From NCBI RefSeq assembly GCF_947497555.1, contig NZ_CANMGY010000001.1, forward strand, positions 496,001 to 560,000: a stretch of DNA of 64,000 nt. The letters run 5' to 3'. The position numbers and the translations under genes were made by a program. A model generated the notes under the pieces. It did no database searches. It was not told the origin of the DNA and worked only from the letters and a program-made list of their open reading frames with translations. Shown here in pieces: positions 8,516 through 18,299 of this stretch (position 1 is its first letter; every line of letters starts with the position of its first letter). Source of the stretch: an uncultured Umboniibacter sp. (GTDB lineage: Bacteria > Pseudomonadota > Gammaproteobacteria > Pseudomonadales > DSM-25080).

Positions 8516-11254
8516 TTAATGTGCCTCATCCCAGTTCATTCCAATACCGTAATCGGCGACTAATGGCACATCCAAATCTGCCGCTTGTGACATGATTTTA
8601 CAGAGTGAAATAGCAACCTGCTGCGCCTGTTCTTCTTTGACCTCAAGTACGAGCTCATCGTGAACCTGCATCACCACCCGGGCATCAACATCGTCCGCCA
8701 CCAGCCACTTATCCACCGCGATCATGGCACGTTTAATGATATCCGCAGCCGTACCCTGCATCGGTGCGTTAATAGCAGTTCGCTCTGCCGCTTGGCGACG
8801 CATGCCATTGGTGCTATTGATGTCGGGTAGATAAAGCCTGCGCCCATACAATGTTTCTACATACCCTTGATCTGCTGCTTGGGCGCGAATTCGCTCCATA
8901 TAATCTGCCACGCCTGGGTAACGCTCGAAGTAACGCTCAATGTAAGCTTGAGCATCTTTGCGACCAACGTTAATTTGTTTAGCTAGGCCAAAGGCACCCA
9001 TTCCGTAGATCAAACCAAAGTTGATGGCTTTCGCTTTGCGGCGGCTCTCCGCATCCACTTCCATAGGCAGCAGGCCGAAGACCTCTGCGGCGGTAGCACG
9101 GTGAATATCCTCGCCCGCTGAGAATGCCGCAATCAGGCCTTTATCCCCAGATAGGTGCGCCATAATACGCAATTCAACTTGGGAGTAATCTGCAGCCAAC
9201 ATCACATAACCCGGTGGCGCCACAAAGGCCTGCCGGATGCGGCGGCCTTCAGCAGTGCGAATAGGGATATTTTGCAAATTTGGATCCGAGCTCGATAAGC
9301 GCCCTGTCGCGGTGACCGCCTGATGATAACTTGTGTGTACACGGTTAGTGCTAGGGTTAATGAGCTGCGGCAACTTATCCACATAGGTAGACTTTAATTT
9401 GGTAGCACTGCGGTACTGCAGGATCACCTGCGGTAGCTCATACTCCTCAGCTAACTCAATCAGAGCAGGTTCGGCCGTGGATGGCGCTCCTTTCGGTGTT
9501 TTCTTCTTTACTGGGATGCCAAGCTTATTATACAGAATCTCGCCCAGCTGCTTGGTTGAACCTAGATTAAAGGTCTCACCCGCAATCTCATGAGCCTGCA
9601 CTTCCAAACGACTAATCGTTTCGCCCAATTCAATACTTTGCTTCGCCAGCTGTGCGGGATCGATCATTACCCCTGTCCGTTCGATACGTGACAACACATC
9701 TACCAACGGGCGCTCAACGCGGTTATAAAGCGAGAGCAGTGAAGGTTGGGTTAACAGCTGACCGAATAATTGTTGATGTAGTCGCAGGGTGATATCCGCA
9801 TCTTCTGCTGCGTAGGGCGCTGCCGTGGTGATATCAATCTGATTAAAGCGCAACTGTTTAGCGCCTTTGCCGGCAATTTCTTCAAAGGAAGTAGTCTTCA
9901 CCCCAAGGTGTCGATCCGCCAAGGTGTCCATGTCATGTTTGGAACCCACGCTATTGAGAACATAGCTCTCCAACATGGTGTCAAAGCAAATGTTAGCAAT
10001 TTGGATATCGTAACGAGCGAGAACATTCTGATCATATTTGAGGTTCTGCCCAACAATTTGCTTATTCGGATCTTCGAGGATGGGTTTGAGTGCCTGTAAC
10101 ACGGCATCTCTATCTAGCTGCTTTGGCGCATCGAGATAGTCATGGGCTACCGGCACATACGCAGCTTTGCCAGACTCTACCGAGAAGGAAACGCCCACAA
10201 TCTGCGCTTCCATGTAGTTGAGACTTGTGGTCTCAGTATCGAAGGCAATCAGGGGCGAACTCTGAAGCAGTGCAAGCCATTCATCGAAGGCGGCTTGCGT
10301 CAAAACGGTTTCATACTCCACATTTACCGGTGCCGCAGCAACGGGCGCTGCAGGCTCGGCGGCGGCACTGGTTACGGTACCACCTAACTCGCGGATCCAG
10401 GTCTTGAACTCCATGGCTTCGTAGAGTTCAGCCAAGCGCTCGTTATCAGGTTCGTTAACTGCCAGATCTTCAGCGCCTACTGCCAACTCACAATCCAGTT
10501 TGATGGTGGCCAACCAGTAGGACATTTCTGCGGCCTCGCGATTCGCCTCAAGCTTAGGAGCCATGGTCTTGGCACCTCGAAAACCGAGTGTTGCTACCTC
10601 GTCGAGTCGTTCATATATTTGCGCAATACTGCCCAACCCTTGAATCAACCCCAGCGCGGTCTTTTCGCCCACTCCCGGAACGCCCGGTATGTTATCGGCC
10701 TTATCGCCCATCAGCGCGAGTAAATCGATAATTAATTCTGGGCCAACACCGAATTTCTCAACGACACCGGCAGGGTCCAACTTAGTTTCCGTCATGGTGT
10801 TCTCAAGGGTGACGAATTCATTGACCAACTGAGCCATATCCTTATCTCCGGTGGAGATAATGGTATGAATGCCTTTCTCTGAAGCTTCTCGAGCTAGAGT
10901 GCCGATCACATCATCCGCTTCCACACCTTCCACGACGATGCGTGGTAGACCCATGGCATCAATAATGTCGTGGATAGGCTGAATCTGTGAACGCAAGTCG
11001 TCGGGCATCGGTGGGCGCTGCGCTTTGTATTCACTGTAGCGTTCGTCACGGAAGGTCTTACCTTTGGCGTCAAAGACCACGGCCACCGGACTACCGGGGT
11101 AATCCTTAAGCAGCCGCCGCATCATATTGATAACACCTTTAACGGCGCCAGTGGGTTGGCCCTTGGAATTGTTTAGAGGCGGCATCGCGTGAAAAGCGCG
11201 ATAGAGGTAAGAGGAACCGTCAACGAGAACGAGGGGCGTTGTGGCCTGAGTCAT
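8516..11254 (-). CDS. polA: DNA polymerase I
   Basis: This 912-residue, three-domain polymerase acts in Okazaki-fragment maturation and repair. The N-terminal 5'-nuclease domain begins [16 protein letters not shown] and has the helix-hairpin segment [10 protein letters not shown]. The 3'-5' exonuclease domain at about 320-510 retains the catalytic DxE (FDTETTSL), so proofreading should be active. The polymerase domain carries motif [10 protein letters not shown], motif [11 protein letters not shown] and motif [11 protein letters not shown]. The start is ATG at 11254; a GTG three codons upstream (11263) is also possible. It is divergent from thrB and ends in a hairpin terminator. The length is close to the E. 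coli enzyme (928). Confidence 0.97.
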   Translation of the reverse strand: MTQATTPLVLVDGSSYLYRAFHAMPPLNNSKGQPTGAVKGVINMMRRLLKDYPGSPVAVVFDAKGKTFRDERYSEYKAQRPPMPDDLRSQIQPIHDIIDAMGLPRIVVEGVEADDVIGTLAREASEKGIHTIISTGDKDMAQLVNEFVTLENTMTETKLDPAGVVEKFGVGPELIIDLLALMGDKADNIPGVPGVGEKTALGLIQGLGSIAQIYERLDEVATLGFRGAKTMAPKLEANREAAEMSYWLATIKLDCELAVGAEDLAVNEPDNERLAELYEAMEFKTWIRELGGTVTSAAAEPAAPVAAAPVNVEYETVLTQAAFDEWLALLQSSPLIAFDTETTSLNYMEAQIVGVSFSVESGKAAYVPVAHDYLDAPKQLDRDAVLQALKPILEDPNKQIVGQNLKYDQNVLARYDIQIANICFDTMLESYVLNSVGSKHDMDTLADRHLGVKTTSFEEIAGKGAKQLRFNQIDITTAAPYAAEDADITLRLHQQLFGQLLTQPSLLSLYNRVERPLVDVLSRIERTGVMIDPAQLAKQSIELGETISRLEVQAHEIAGETFNLGSTKQLGEILYNKLGIPVKKKTPKGAPSTAEPALIELAEEYELPQVILQYRSATKLKSTYVDKLPQLINPSTNRVHTSYHQAVTATGRLSSSDPNLQNIPIRTAEGRRIRQAFVAPPGYVMLAADYSQVELRIMAHLSGDKGLIAAFSAGEDIHRATAAEVFGLLPMEVDAESRRKAKAINFGLIYGMGAFGLAKQINVGRKDAQAYIERYFERYPGVADYMERIRAQAADQGYVETLYGRRLYLPDINSTNGMRRQAAERTAINAPMQGTAADIIKRAMIAVDKWLVADDVDARVVMQVHDELVLEVKEEQAQQVAISLCKIMSQAADLDVPLVADYGIGMNWDEAH

Positions 11255-11387
11255 AGAATTCACTACCGATAAAATTTAAGCTAAAGAATAACGCGATTTA
11301 CAATGATTATCAGCCTCTTCGGTGGCTATTTTCGTTAATCGCTTGGTGTTACTATCGCACTATCGGATTGAATCTCGGAGACCTTTC

Positions 11388-12350
11388 ATGGCCGTTTACA
11401 CCCAACTCACCACCGCACAGCTTGAGTTACTGTGCGAACCCTTTAATCTTGGTGAGGTGGTCTCGTTTCGCGGTATTGAAGATGGGATCGAAAATACCAC
11501 CTACTTCGTGGATTTCAGCCGTAACGGTGAGATTGAAGAAACGGTTCTCACCATTTTTGAATATCTTAGCGCCGATGATTTACCCTTCTTTATCGAACTG
11601 ACCACGAAGCTTGCCGAACGAGGCTTGGCGGTTCCGTGTCCGTATCGAACTGTCGAAGACAATGCCGTGGTGTATTTTGAGGCCAAAGCGGCCTTGCTAT
11701 TTCCGCGCGCCGAAGGCGGTCATGTGACTCAACCCACTGCGGATCAGTGCGGTCAAGCGGGTGAATTCCTCGCTGCGATGCACCTCAGCCACGTACGCCC
11801 ACCCTCCTTACACCACGTAAACACCCGAGGACTCGGATGGATGCAGCGTACCGCGGAGACTATCTATCAAGGCTTGGAAACGGCGGAACAGGAATTAGTG
11901 GATCAGCAATTTGCTGACCACCTTCAACACCTCGATTCAATTAGCTCATTGCCTAGCGGAATTGTCCATGCGGATCTATTTCACGACAATGCCCTGTTCC
12001 ATGATGGCCAACTGTCGGCCGTCATCGACTTCTATTTCTCTGCTACAGATGTTTTCCTGCTTGATCTCGCTATTGTGGCCAACGACTGGTGCTGGGATGA
12101 GCGGCATAACGACTACGATGCCCAAAAGCTGCAGCAGCTAGTTTCACGCTATCACGCGGTCCGCCCAGTTACTAGCCAGGAGCAGTCGCTATGGTGGTTA
12201 GTTTCTAGGGTCGCCATGATGCGCTTTTGGCTATCTCGCCGTGAAGATGAGCTGCAACAGACCGGTCGACGTTTGAAATCTGCCTATCAGCTGCGCCGCA
12301 GATTGGCGCAATTAATTGCACATCCTAGCGATATTGCACAATACTGTTGA
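11388..12350 (+). CDS. thrB: Homoserine kinase, type II (APH-fold ThrB)
   Basis: This 320-residue enzyme phosphorylates homoserine in threonine synthesis. It belongs to the aminoglycoside-phosphotransferase-fold ThrB found in pseudomonads and rhizobia, not the GHMP-fold ThrB of enterics. Evidence: FRGIEDGIENTTYFV at the nucleotide-binding end, the catalytic-loop motif HADLFHDNALF at about residue 194, and VIDFYFS about 20 residues later (Mg-binding Asp). The conserved NDWC and MRFWLSR segments near the C-terminus also match. The ATG at 11388 has CGGAG upstream. The polA-thrB neighbourhood is conserved in Pseudomonas. It is followed closely by the ZIP transporter gene. Confidence 0.92.
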   Translation: MAVYTQLTTAQLELLCEPFNLGEVVSFRGIEDGIENTTYFVDFSRNGEIEETVLTIFEYLSADDLPFFIELTTKLAERGLAVPCPYRTVEDNAVVYFEAKAALLFPRAEGGHVTQPTADQCGQAGEFLAAMHLSHVRPPSLHHVNTRGLGWMQRTAETIYQGLETAEQELVDQQFADHLQHLDSISSLPSGIVHADLFHDNALFHDGQLSAVIDFYFSATDVFLLDLAIVANDWCWDERHNDYDAQKLQQLVSRYHAVRPVTSQEQSLWWLVSRVAMMRFWLSRREDELQQTGRRLKSAYQLRRRLAQLIAHPSDIAQYC

Positions 12351-12394
12351 TATACTCCGTGCAATTTCATTAATCATCGCGAAGAGATTCACCC

Positions 12395-13156
12395 ATGGAT
12401 CACACCTTAATGTTGGTCGGTTTTGCCGTACTGGTATTCATTGTCACCTGGCTGGCGGGTTTGCCGCCGTTTCGACATCAACATCGCAAGCGCATTGGCG
12501 TTGATTACTCTACGGGTGAGGCGCTTGCCTGCGGCATTTTCCTGGGCGCGGCACTACTACATATGCTGCCGGAAGCGAATGAGGCATTTCATAATCTAGG
12601 CTATCACTACCCGTTTGCGTTTGTGGGTGCTGGAATCGTCTTTTTGCTGCTGCTTTGGTTGGAACACTTAGGTACCCACCTTGCGGATCATCACCACGCC
12701 AATAGTCCAGCCTATGCATGGTTATCCACAGCCGTTCTCTCTATCCACTCCGTACTCGCCGGTGCAGCGCTGGGTTCCACAGATCATCTGAGCACCGCCA
12801 TCATTATTATGGTTGCTGTAATAGCCCACAAATGGGCTGCAAGCTTCGCACTTGCCGTAAAGCTAGTACAAAGTGGCAAGACACTGCAAAGCAACCTCGT
12901 TGCCTTCGGCCTATTCGCCTTTGCCTTCCCTCTGGGATTGATCGCTGGAGTATTAACGGCTGACGCTAGCGCTAGTAGTACCGCTCAACTGCTAGAGCCG
13001 TCTTTTAATGCCTTTGCCGCAGGTACTTTCCTATACCTCGGGACACTGCACGGTTTAACCCGCGCTACCTTGATTAATCGCTGCTGTAATCGCCGTGATT
13101 TCAACTTCGTGATTATTGGTTTCGTGTTGATGGCAGCAGTGGCTAGCATTCACTAG
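12395..13156 (+). CDS. ZIP family divalent metal transporter
   Basis: This is a 253-residue polytopic inner-membrane protein with about eight hydrophobic segments. The ZIP signatures are HMLPEA in TM2, HSVLAGAALG in TM4, and HKWAASFAL in TM5, which supply the His and polar ligands of the metal path. The loop EHLGTHLADHHH is the usual His-rich cytosolic metal-binding stretch. Zinc is the likely substrate, with iron or manganese possible. GAAGAG lies upstream as a ribosome site. The gene lies 44 bp after thrB and converges on sco with only 14 bp between the stops. I saw no convincing Zur or Fur box. Confidence 0.88.
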   Translation: MDHTLMLVGFAVLVFIVTWLAGLPPFRHQHRKRIGVDYSTGEALACGIFLGAALLHMLPEANEAFHNLGYHYPFAFVGAGIVFLLLLWLEHLGTHLADHHHANSPAYAWLSTAVLSIHSVLAGAALGSTDHLSTAIIIMVAVIAHKWAASFALAVKLVQSGKTLQSNLVAFGLFAFAFPLGLIAGVLTADASASSTAQLLEPSFNAFAAGTFLYLGTLHGLTRATLINRCCNRRDFNFVIIGFVLMAAVASIH

Positions 13157-13161
13157 CCACT
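13138..13161. terminator. Hairpin at the convergent ends of the ZIP gene and sco
   Basis: The perfect 9-bp arms AGTGGCTAG and CTAGCCACT have a 6-nt loop. The ZIP stop codon lies inside the right arm. There is no T-run, so any termination would depend on the stem alone. Confidence 0.4.
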
Positions 13162-13170
13162 CACCGCAAC

Positions 13171-13836
13171 CTAACCGCGCCAGGATTGGCGGATAGAATT
13201 GAACGTTAAGACCAGCTGAGTTGGCAGGAAGGGCGGCTTGAAGAAGCCCTGATAGTGGCCATAAGGATTAATCAGGGCGATGTTGCCACTGTGATCGACG
13301 GAGTAGTAAGTGTCATCGGCATAGACCTTATTAAAGGCCACGTTGAAGTCAGCCGCTAGCTGCTTTACCTGCAAGTACTCACCGGTTAAACCACGGAAAT
13401 CTTCGTCGAAGAAGCGAACGTAGGGACCAAGTATCTCGGCACTGTCTCGGTCTGGGTCTACGCTAACCAACATAAACTGGACATTCTCGGCCCTACCTTG
13501 GTTCTCGAGCATCGCCTTCATATCACGCATCTGAGCCATGGCTGACGGGCAGATGTCGGGGCAATTTACAAAACCGAAAAACGCCAAGGTCCATTTGCCC
13601 TCAAAGATCGTATTGTCAGCGGGAGCGCCCGATTCATCCAAGAGTTGAAAGGGGCGAGGTATCCGCGCGGTATCAAAGACGAACGCATTATTGGCGCGTA
13701 ATTCAGGCGTAGAAAGCACCCGCGGCTGCGTAAACTTCCAGAAGAAGCCAATCAGCATCAGTAACGAAAAGCCTATGGTAAGCACTAAGGTCCACTTAAT
13801 GCCCTTTGATTGTTGATGAGTTACTGCTGCGGTCAT
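13171..13836 (-). CDS. sco: SCO1/SenC family copper chaperone for cytochrome oxidase
   Basis: This is a 221-residue membrane-anchored thioredoxin-fold protein that delivers copper to, or reduces, the CuA site of cytochrome oxidase subunit II. One N-terminal transmembrane helix (about 14-34) is followed by a periplasmic domain carrying the copper ligands CPDIC (C92, C96) and H182 in SVDHSGN. All three ligands are present. It is the last gene of the leftward oxidase assembly run; its ATG overlaps the cyoE stop by 4 bp (ATGA), indicating coupling. The order cyoE-sco at the end of the cox cluster matches Pseudomonas. Confidence 0.93.
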   Translation of the reverse strand: MTAAVTHQQSKGIKWTLVLTIGFSLLMLIGFFWKFTQPRVLSTPELRANNAFVFDTARIPRPFQLLDESGAPADNTIFEGKWTLAFFGFVNCPDICPSAMAQMRDMKAMLENQGRAENVQFMLVSVDPDRDSAEILGPYVRFFDEDFRGLTGEYLQVKQLAADFNVAFNKVYADDTYYSVDHSGNIALINPYGHYQGFFKPPFLPTQLVLTFNSIRQSWRG

Positions 13837-14759
13837 ACTAGGGCTCCATTAGCTTGAATGCTGAAGGTTGGCGTCATTAAGTAGTGGTCCAAAATCATGG
13901 CCACGAACAACACCAACAGATACACAATGGAATACTTAAAGGTTTCCATACCCGCATTGGGGTGCTTATCGAAATATAAAATCAAGCTCCAGTAGAGAAA
14001 ACCAGCGCCCAATACCACAGCCGCTGCGAGGTAGAGCAGTCCAAACATCCCCGTCAGCCAAGGTAACAGGGTTACCAGTAGCAAGATCACGGTATATAGC
14101 AGTACGTGGAGTTTGGTGTAGGGAATACCGTGCGTTACCGGCAGCATGGGAATGTCCGCTTTGGCATAATCATCACGACGGTGAATAGCGAGCGCCCAGA
14201 AATGCGGCGGCGTCCAGATATAAATCACTAGCACCAACAGCAACGCGTGAGGATGAATTTCACCCGTTACCGCCACCCAACCTAATAGTGGTGGTGCCGC
14301 GCCGGCTAATCCACCAATAACAATATTCTGTGGGGTCGCTCGCTTAAGGTATAAGGTGTACACCACCGCGTAACCCAGCAGGGAGGCAAAGGTTAACCAA
14401 GCGGTAAGCGCATTAATAAAAGCGAACAGAATACCCATTCCTAGGCCACCGGTAATGAGTGCGAAGAGCACGCCTTGGGTGGTAGTAAGTCGTCCAGTGG
14501 CTACTGGTCGATTTTGGGTGCGAGCCATCTTGGTATCAATGCGCTGATCAACAAGATGATTCACCGCAGCAGCAGAGCCAGCGCACAGCGCAATCCCAAG
14601 ATTGCCCAGTACGAAAACATCCAAGGGGATTAGTCCCGGTGTTGATAACACCATGCCAATTGCCGACGTGACGATCATCAAGGCCACTACATTCGGTTTA
14701 CTCAACTCCAGATAATCGCGCCACATTGGCCGCGCTGGGATACTCGTAGTTTGCGTCAT
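13833..14759 (-). CDS. cyoE: Protoheme IX farnesyltransferase (haem O synthase)
   Basis: This 308-residue UbiA-superfamily prenyltransferase has about nine membrane segments and converts protohaem to haem O, the first step toward haem A. The Asp-rich substrate motif is NHLVDQRIDTKMARTQNRP, with a second polar motif in the YAKADIPMLP loop. I used the ATG at 14759, which overlaps the ctaA stop by 4 bp; a longer frame to 14834 would run deep into ctaA. It is also called ctaB when paired with ctaA. Its position between ctaA and sco places the whole haem A pathway beside the oxidase genes. Confidence 0.94.
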   Translation of the reverse strand: MTQTTSIPARPMWRDYLELSKPNVVALMIVTSAIGMVLSTPGLIPLDVFVLGNLGIALCAGSAAAVNHLVDQRIDTKMARTQNRPVATGRLTTTQGVLFALITGGLGMGILFAFINALTAWLTFASLLGYAVVYTLYLKRATPQNIVIGGLAGAAPPLLGWVAVTGEIHPHALLLVLVIYIWTPPHFWALAIHRRDDYAKADIPMLPVTHGIPYTKLHVLLYTVILLLVTLLPWLTGMFGLLYLAAAVVLGAGFLYWSLILYFDKHPNAGMETFKYSIVYLLVLFVAMILDHYLMTPTFSIQANGALV

Positions 14760-15778
14760 GCTCGTTGCTCCACGGCAGCGTGCTGCGCGTTTGTTGTCAT
14801 CGTGAATAGGCGGTGATCTAGGGTAACCAGGCAAAGCAATAAGGCGGCACCACCGGCGTTATGTAATACCGCCACAGCTAGGGGCAGGGCGAAGATAATG
14901 TTACTTAAGCCCAACGCAATCTGCGCACCCAAAACCAATCCCGTTGCCAATACCCAGCGACGGGCAAGGTGATCACCCGCTCGCCAAACCTTCAGTAATA
15001 GGGTTAGAAGAATCAACGTGACGACGATAGCGCCAACACGATGACTGAAGTGAATCGCTATTCGCGCATCATTATCTAGCTGACCGCCTAAATAGTTAGG
15101 GCCAATCTCCTGAAAGATGTCGAAGCCCTCTTGGTAATCCGCAGTCGGTAGCCAATAGCCATGACAGGTGGGCAAGTCCGTACAGGCTAATGCCGCATAG
15201 TTGGAGGAGGTCCAGCCGCCTAAGGCCACCTGAAGCACTACTGCAACGGTAGCCACCACGGCTAATCGTTTAAGTGCCACCAAGCCGCTGTTTTGCGGCC
15301 ACTTAAACCGCCATAGCCTTTGGAAAAGTAGCCATAGCAACGCCAGCGTTGTGAAGCCCCCCAAAAGATGAAGTGTGACCACTTGAGGCCAAAGCTTTAA
15401 GGTGACCGTCCAGGCACCAAAGGCGCCTTGGAGCAGGACCATAAAGAGCAAACCAATCGATAACTTGCGCGGGCCGTTACGCCAGCAGAGTAATACCAAG
15501 CCAATGATGAATAGACCTACCGCAGAGGCGAAGTAGCGATGAACCATCTCCGGCCAAGTCTTATCCGCTTCTACGGGGGTATCAGGGAAGGCTTGGTTCG
15601 CCGCAATGACCTCATCGGCTTCGGTGGGCCATAGCACATGTCCGTAGCAGCCTGGCCAGTCTGGACAACCTAGGCCTGCATCGACCAATCGGGTAAAAGC
15701 ACCTAAATTCACCGCTAGCGCGGTAATGACGAGCGCCGCGATCACTACTTTGCGGGCGAGAGCAATTTTTTCGTTCAT
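14756..15778 (-). CDS. ctaA: Haem A synthase
   Basis: This is a 340-residue membrane monooxygenase of the COX15/CtaA family that oxidises the C8 methyl of haem O to make haem A. It has eight predicted membrane helices in two repeats. The N-terminal half carries GLGCPDWPGCYG and EMVHRYFAS, and the C-terminal half carries HFSHRVGA and LHNAGGA, with conserved haem-ligand histidines. The start ATG at 15778 has a strong AAGGGGGG ribosome site; a longer frame to 15865 runs into the upstream gene. It is coupled to cyoE by an ATGA overlap. Confidence 0.94.
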   Translation of the reverse strand: MNEKIALARKVVIAALVITALAVNLGAFTRLVDAGLGCPDWPGCYGHVLWPTEADEVIAANQAFPDTPVEADKTWPEMVHRYFASAVGLFIIGLVLLCWRNGPRKLSIGLLFMVLLQGAFGAWTVTLKLWPQVVTLHLLGGFTTLALLWLLFQRLWRFKWPQNSGLVALKRLAVVATVAVVLQVALGGWTSSNYAALACTDLPTCHGYWLPTADYQEGFDIFQEIGPNYLGGQLDNDARIAIHFSHRVGAIVVTLILLTLLLKVWRAGDHLARRWVLATGLVLGAQIALGLSNIIFALPLAVAVLHNAGGAALLLCLVTLDHRLFTMTTNAQHAAVEQRA

Positions 15779-15789
15779 TGAGGCCCCCC

Positions 15790-16374
15790 TTAGCGAACTA
15801 GCTTTTTCAGATCGAAGAGCAAGTCTTCGCCGGTGTGCTCGCTGCGATATGCCATCATTAGCCAACCGCGCGGATCAACCAGAAAATAGTCACCGTCCGC
15901 AAGCTGTGTTGGCTCACTGACGAGCGCCCATTGCGCTTGATTCGCCATCACCATAGTTGTGCCCGGGTGCTCGGCTTCCATAAACGCCACGAACTCGGCC
16001 GTTGGTGGGCTAGTAAGTACAGCGATACGGTCAATATCAATCGCACGTTTGCCCTGGCGCAAATGAACTTGTCGTGTGGTGTATAGGGTGTCTCGACACG
16101 CAGTACTGCAGTCTCCCAACACAGGAATAACCATGTGCCAAAGCGACTCAGGCGTATATAAACTGCCGTCGAGTTTGTTGTAGACAAAGTCTTCCGTGGC
16201 AATAGGGGGCTGAATTAGCTCACCTTTATTAGTGGTGCCAGTCGGCACACCAAAACCAGTATAGAAAACTGCATAAGCCGTAGCGAGAACCACCAGGGGA
16301 ATGATCAGTAGAACAGCAAGCTTGCGCCTGTTTGATCGTATCGTTGCCTCGGTGAGGGAATCTTCAGCGTACAT
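15790..16374 (-). CDS. Putative cytochrome oxidase assembly protein (membrane-anchored, CxxxC)
   Basis: This is a 194-residue protein with one N-terminal membrane helix (about 19-40) and a periplasmic domain containing a CSTAC (CxxxC) pair and the segment YFLVDPRGWLMMAYR. The CxxxC motif and the position between SURF1 and ctaA match an uncharacterised cytochrome-oxidase-cluster family also present in Pseudomonas. The layout resembles SCO proteins, suggesting a thiol or copper role, but the family is not assigned a function. The start at 16374 has GGAGAGG 9 bp upstream; ATGs at 16380 and 16392 are alternatives. It overlaps the SURF1 gene end by 11 bp. Confidence 0.75.
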   Translation of the reverse strand: MYAEDSLTEATIRSNRRKLAVLLIIPLVVLATAYAVFYTGFGVPTGTTNKGELIQPPIATEDFVYNKLDGSLYTPESLWHMVIPVLGDCSTACRDTLYTTRQVHLRQGKRAIDIDRIAVLTSPPTAEFVAFMEAEHPGTTMVMANQAQWALVSEPTQLADGDYFLVDPRGWLMMAYRSEHTGEDLLFDLKKLVR

Positions 16375-17092
16375 CTGCATGAACCTCTCCATTATTATTA
16401 TTTTTTTTACTTCTTATGAATACCACAATCCAGAGGATTAGCAAAGCAAAGCTCATGCAAAACCACTGCACAGCATAGCCAAGGTGTTTTTCTGGGCCAA
16501 TTCGATTGAACTGCCAGTTGGTCGCTAGTGCATCGGGATGCTCAGCAACTAACCTTATCTCGGTAATTATCGGGGCGCCTAAACGGTCCGAAAGCACCTT
16601 TAGATCACGCGTCTGAACAAGGGTACTAGCGGTGTCGACACGCTGATTTAATACTGGATTTTGATCCACGGGCGCTATTCGCCCAAGCACTTTCGAATTC
16701 TTCGCAGCGCTGATGGCAGGTAGCGACGCACCGTAATTCCAACCTACAAAGCCGCGATTCACTAACACCAGCCCTTCATTAGTCCGAAACGGAACTAAGA
16801 CTTCTACGCCAGCCTGACCGTCATAGGTTCTATTCTGCAACAGTAACGCCTCTTCGTTCAGCCATTGCCCCTGCGTTTCGACCAAGCGGTGTACAGGATA
16901 GCTGTCCATCTGAGCAAGCCTCGCTGCCGGCTGCTGCAATTGTTGCTCCAAAGCCTGCCATTGTTCTGCTCGCCAGTCCGCGCGTTGTAGCTGCCAAAAA
17001 CCGAGGTTAATCAGCAGGATCAACAACGCCAAACACAGCACATGGAAAGACCAGTGCAGTCGACGAATTGTTGCAGGATTTTGACTTAGCAT
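16364..17092 (-). CDS. SURF1 family cytochrome oxidase biogenesis protein
   Basis: This 242-residue protein has the SURF1 topology: an N-terminal membrane helix (about 14-32) ending in the signature GFWQLQRADWR, a large periplasmic domain with VLVNRGFVGW, and a C-terminal helix before a basic tail. SURF1 proteins assist insertion of haem a into subunit I of aa3 oxidases. I used the ATG at 17092 with GAGG upstream; an ATG at 17116 lacks a ribosome site. The C-terminus overlaps the next assembly gene. The gene is divergent from DUF2909, and only 44 bp separate the two starts. Confidence 0.9.
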   Translation of the reverse strand: MLSQNPATIRRLHWSFHVLCLALLILLINLGFWQLQRADWRAEQWQALEQQLQQPAARLAQMDSYPVHRLVETQGQWLNEEALLLQNRTYDGQAGVEVLVPFRTNEGLVLVNRGFVGWNYGASLPAISAAKNSKVLGRIAPVDQNPVLNQRVDTASTLVQTRDLKVLSDRLGAPIITEIRLVAEHPDALATNWQFNRIGPEKHLGYAVQWFCMSFALLILWIVVFIRSKKNNNNGEVHADVR

Positions 17093-17136
17093 GTGCTTTA
17101 ATACCTCATCACACATTTTATGTTGGAGCGGAAATC

Positions 17137-17358
17137 GTGCTTAAACTTCTTATCGCAATTTTGTTTGTCGCTATGGTGATTTCACTCACCAGTGGCTTCG
17201 TCTTCCTAATGAAGGATCACGCTTCAAGCAATAAAAAGCGCCTAATGTGGGCACTCGGTATACGTATTGCTCTGGCCGCCGCGCTTATTGGCACCACAGC
17301 CTACGGCATCTGGAGTGGTCAGCTACAAGTGGGTGCACCGTGGTCTAATCGCTACTAG
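17137..17358 (+). CDS. DUF2909 twin-transmembrane small protein
   Basis: This is a 73-residue protein with two hydrophobic helices (about 2-24 and 42-62) joined by the basic loop KDHASSNKKR, ending in GAPW. That pattern is typical of the DUF2909 family, which almost always sits in cox gene clusters of gammaproteobacteria. The GTG at 17137 has TGGAGCGG at 17124-17130. It is the only rightward gene in this cluster, divergent from SURF1 and convergent with coxC. Its role in oxidase assembly is inferred from context. Confidence 0.85.
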   Translation: MLKLLIAILFVAMVISLTSGFVFLMKDHASSNKKRLMWALGIRIALAAALIGTTAYGIWSGQLQVGAPWSNRY

Positions 17359-17366
17359 GAAATAAA

Positions 17367-17387
17367 AGGGCCGATCACGCCGGCCCT
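17367..17387. terminator. Hairpin between DUF2909 and coxC
   Basis: The arms AGGGCCG and CGGCCCT flank a 7-nt loop in the 38-bp gap between the convergent stops. A short A-run on the left favours termination of the leftward coxC transcript. Confidence 0.5.
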
Positions 17388-17396
17388 CTGATTTAC

Positions 17397-18287
17397 TTAT
17401 ACCAATACGTAAACGAAGATAAATAAACCTACCCAGACTACATCAACAAAGTGCCAGTACCAGCTAGACGCTTCAAAGCCGAAGTGGTCATCAGCTTTAA
17501 AGTGGCCTCGATAACTGCGCACCAGCTGAACAAACAGCATGAAGGTACCCAAAGTTACGTGCAGACCATGGAAGCCGGTAAGTAAGAAGAAGGTTGAACC
17601 ATAGATTCCAGACTCAAGCGTCAGCCCCAACTGCGTATAGGCTACCCAGTATTCTTCCGCCTGGAAGAATAGGAAAGCAACACCCAGGATCAGCGTGGCA
17701 ATTAGCCAGTTGTGGAACTTCTTGCGCTGATCATGCTTTAAGGCATGGTGTGCAAAGTGAACCGTCACACTGGATAGCAACAGTAGGATAGTATTGAGCA
17801 AAGGCAAACCGTTCCAGGGAATCACTTCGCCCGGGCCTTTGAACATTGCACTATCGCCGTTAGCTGCCTGGTCAGGTGTTACCATCAGCGGCCAGGTTGC
17901 CTGAAACCCGTTCCAAAGTTCATTAGTCACTGCTTTATCGCCTTCACCACCTAACCACGGTAGTGCAAAGGCGCGCACGTAAAACAGTGCGCCAAAGAAG
18001 GCAGCAAAGAACATCACTTCGGAAAAGATAAACCAGCCCATACCCCAAACATAGGAGCGCTTGAGCTGCGCAGAGTTCATCCCCGCAAGGTTTTCTCGCG
18101 CCGCAGTGGCAAACCAGCTATACAAAACACCGGAAAAAAACAGCCCACCAAAGGCGAAAACCCAGGGGCCGTTACTTGATCCATTTAGCCATAAACCAGC
18201 GCCAAACACAGTTAAGAACAACGCTAGCGACGCCAAAATTGGCAGCTTGCTTTGTTCCGGTACGTAATACGTTCCTTCAGCAGACAT
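17397..18287 (-). CDS. coxC: Cytochrome c oxidase subunit III
   Basis: This 296-residue haem-copper oxidase subunit III has seven membrane helices. Family segments visible are FFGALFYVRAFALP, the VTVHFAHHALK region, FFLLTGFHGLHVTLG and the C-terminal SWYWHFVDVVWVGLFI. The N-terminus starts YYVPEQSKLPIL, as in pseudomonad subunit III. Subunit III stabilises proton pumping and turnover of subunit I. It follows ctaG by 12 bp and is the last structural subunit of the run. Confidence 0.95.
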   Translation of the reverse strand: MSAEGTYYVPEQSKLPILASLALFLTVFGAGLWLNGSSNGPWVFAFGGLFFSGVLYSWFATAARENLAGMNSAQLKRSYVWGMGWFIFSEVMFFAAFFGALFYVRAFALPWLGGEGDKAVTNELWNGFQATWPLMVTPDQAANGDSAMFKGPGEVIPWNGLPLLNTILLLLSSVTVHFAHHALKHDQRKKFHNWLIATLILGVAFLFFQAEEYWVAYTQLGLTLESGIYGSTFFLLTGFHGLHVTLGTFMLFVQLVRSYRGHFKADDHFGFEASSWYWHFVDVVWVGLFIFVYVLV

Positions 18288-18299
18288 AATCAGTCTCCT

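Noticed and set aside
12315-12365. ATTGCAC/GTGCAAT inverted repeat before the ZIP gene as a Zur box
   Set aside because: Arms are about 37 bp apart and do not resemble the known Zur operator.
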